A stretch of DNA of 64,000 bases from Ptiloglossa arizonensis. Lineage: Eukaryota; Arthropoda; Insecta; Hymenoptera; Colletidae. The position numbers and the translations under genes were made by a program. The stretch lies in NCBI RefSeq assembly GCF_051014685.1, contig NW_027478388.1:2157180-2221179 (forward strand), in the 5' to 3' direction. The notes below the pieces were generated by a model that saw only the letters and a program-made list of their open reading frames with translations, did no database searches and was not told where the DNA came from. Positions 63,481-64,000 of the stretch are shown in pieces. Within the stretch, counting starts at the first letter, position 1; every line of letters begins with the position of its first letter.

Positions 63481-64000
63481 TGTCCAAGAGCTGTTTAGAT
63501 GGAGTATTTGGATTAGAGGAAGGTAAGCCCTCTAAGTCGGGGTCGCAATCAGTATCCGTTTCCAATCCAGGAGATGAGGAGTATGCGTCTTCATGCTCGC
63601 CTTGATCCTTCCAGATGAGGTATGATTCGAGTTTTTTAATAATTCTTGAGATCCTGTTTTTGTTTTGTCTACCTGATATATGGATGTAGGTTTCACGTAG
63701 CATTTTTATAAGGAGTGAAAGTTTGTCGGTATAGGATTGAGCCAGTTCAACTATATTAGGGTTGCCTTTGGCCTTGAGAAGAAATTCTTTATATTGATGG
63801 TAATCAAGGACGTATGTATACGGGTACTGTTGGAGAATCTGTTGAATTGGTTTTAAGGCCTGTTCATTTTCGTCGAGATGAGCACTGTTGTCGGAGGTCT
63901 TGTTTTCCTTTCTTCTTTTGGGTAAAGGAGTAGCTGTATTTCTCGATGATGGCTTGGTCGTACTTTTGCCGTCCTCAGTTGTAGGTGTCACTGTGAGCTT
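63467..64000 (-). CDS. ORF1 (nucleic-acid-binding Gag-like protein), C-terminal part only
   Basis: The frame is open from the window edge to TAA at 63467: 177 codons plus stop. A GTG at 63991 could be read as a start, but no ATG is near it and the frame stays open to base 64000, so the true start is probably outside. Counting from that GTG, the visible part has a basic, Ser/Thr-rich segment with PKRRKENK (24-31), a predicted helical stretch (about 60-125, with LLIKMLRETY and basic KNRISRIIKK) and an acidic, Pro/Ser-rich tail (DTDCDPDLEGL). No CCHC zinc knuckle is visible, although such motifs are usual in I-type ORF1; they may lie upstream or be absent. Assignment rests on position just before ORF2, with a 14-bp overlap. 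Confidence 0.75.
   Translation of the reverse strand, partial: KLTVTPTTEDGKSTTKPSSRNTATPLPKRRKENKTSDNSAHLDENEQALKPIQQILQQYPYTYVLDYHQYKEFLLKAKGNPNIVELAQSYTDKLSLLIKMLRETYIHISGRQNKNRISRIIKKLESYLIWKDQGEHEDAYSSSPGLETDTDCDPDLEGLPSSNPNTPSKQLLDNAPT

Larger units (their letters stand above)
60352..64000 (-). mobile_element. Non-LTR retrotransposon (I/LOA-like), 3' part, 5' end outside the window
   Basis: Read on the minus strand, the order is ORF1 (5' end cut by the window edge), ORF2 with apurinic endonuclease, reverse transcriptase and RNase H domains, a 270-bp 3' UTR and a poly(A) tail. There are no long terminal repeats. The RNase H domain after the RT, together with two overlapping ORFs, points to the I or LOA-type group of non-LTR elements; the exact clade is not determined. 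The copy is defective: ORF2 has an internal stop and lacks the first part of the RT. It is inserted in the satellite in the opposite orientation to my monomer phasing. Confidence 0.95.

Noticed and set aside
63989..63991. GTG as the start of ORF1
   Set aside because: The frame stays open to the window edge (codons AAG, CTC and ACA precede it), and a eukaryotic ORF1 would normally begin with ATG.
60352..64000. LTR retrotransposon or endogenous retrovirus
   Set aside because: There is a poly(A) tail, no LTR or integrase, and ORF2 begins with an apurinic-type endonuclease. All of these point to a non-LTR element.

Overview
This window looks like eukaryotic heterochromatin, most likely from an arthropod and probably an insect. 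There is no bacterial gene, tRNA, rRNA or CRISPR array in it. The animal assignment rests on the non-LTR retrotransposon at the right end, whose ORF2 has apurinic endonuclease, reverse transcriptase and RNase H domains (I/LOA-like layout). The insect guess is inference and is only weakly supported.

Positions 1-60351 are one uninterrupted head-to-tail satellite array. The unit is about 177 bp with roughly 41% GC. Long-range offsets between matching copies average about 176.8 bp per unit, so the array holds about 341 monomers, all in one orientation. The left 13.6 kb is mostly a mixture of divergent monomers. From about 13.6 kb rightward the array is built of nested higher-order repeats (HORs) whose offsets are whole numbers of monomers: 9-mer, 5-mer, 11-mer, 3-mer, a 6/7/8-mer family, 10/11-mer and 12/13-mer. 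A roughly 9-kb block (30061-39075) is itself followed directly by a second, rearranged copy (39076 to about 45945). This pattern fits repeated unequal exchange or segmental amplification, as in centromeric or pericentromeric satellites. Short open frames in the array exist because 177 is divisible by 3. I do not regard any of them as genes.

Positions 60352-64000 hold the 3' part of a minus-strand non-LTR retrotransposon inserted inside a satellite monomer. Reading along the minus strand from the right edge, it has an ORF1 truncated by the window edge, ORF2 overlapping ORF1 by 14 bp, a 270-bp AT-rich 3' UTR and a 30-base poly(A) tail. ORF2 is a pseudogene: a single in-frame TGA splits the RNase H domain, and the N-terminal part of the reverse transcriptase, with much of the endonuclease-RT linker, is missing. 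The 5' end and any target-site duplication lie outside the window.

Most worth a second look are the nested HOR architecture with its 9-kb super-duplication, a CENP-B-box-like motif on the minus strand of some monomers, the internally deleted RT, and the satellite/poly(A) junction that dates the insertion relative to local duplication.
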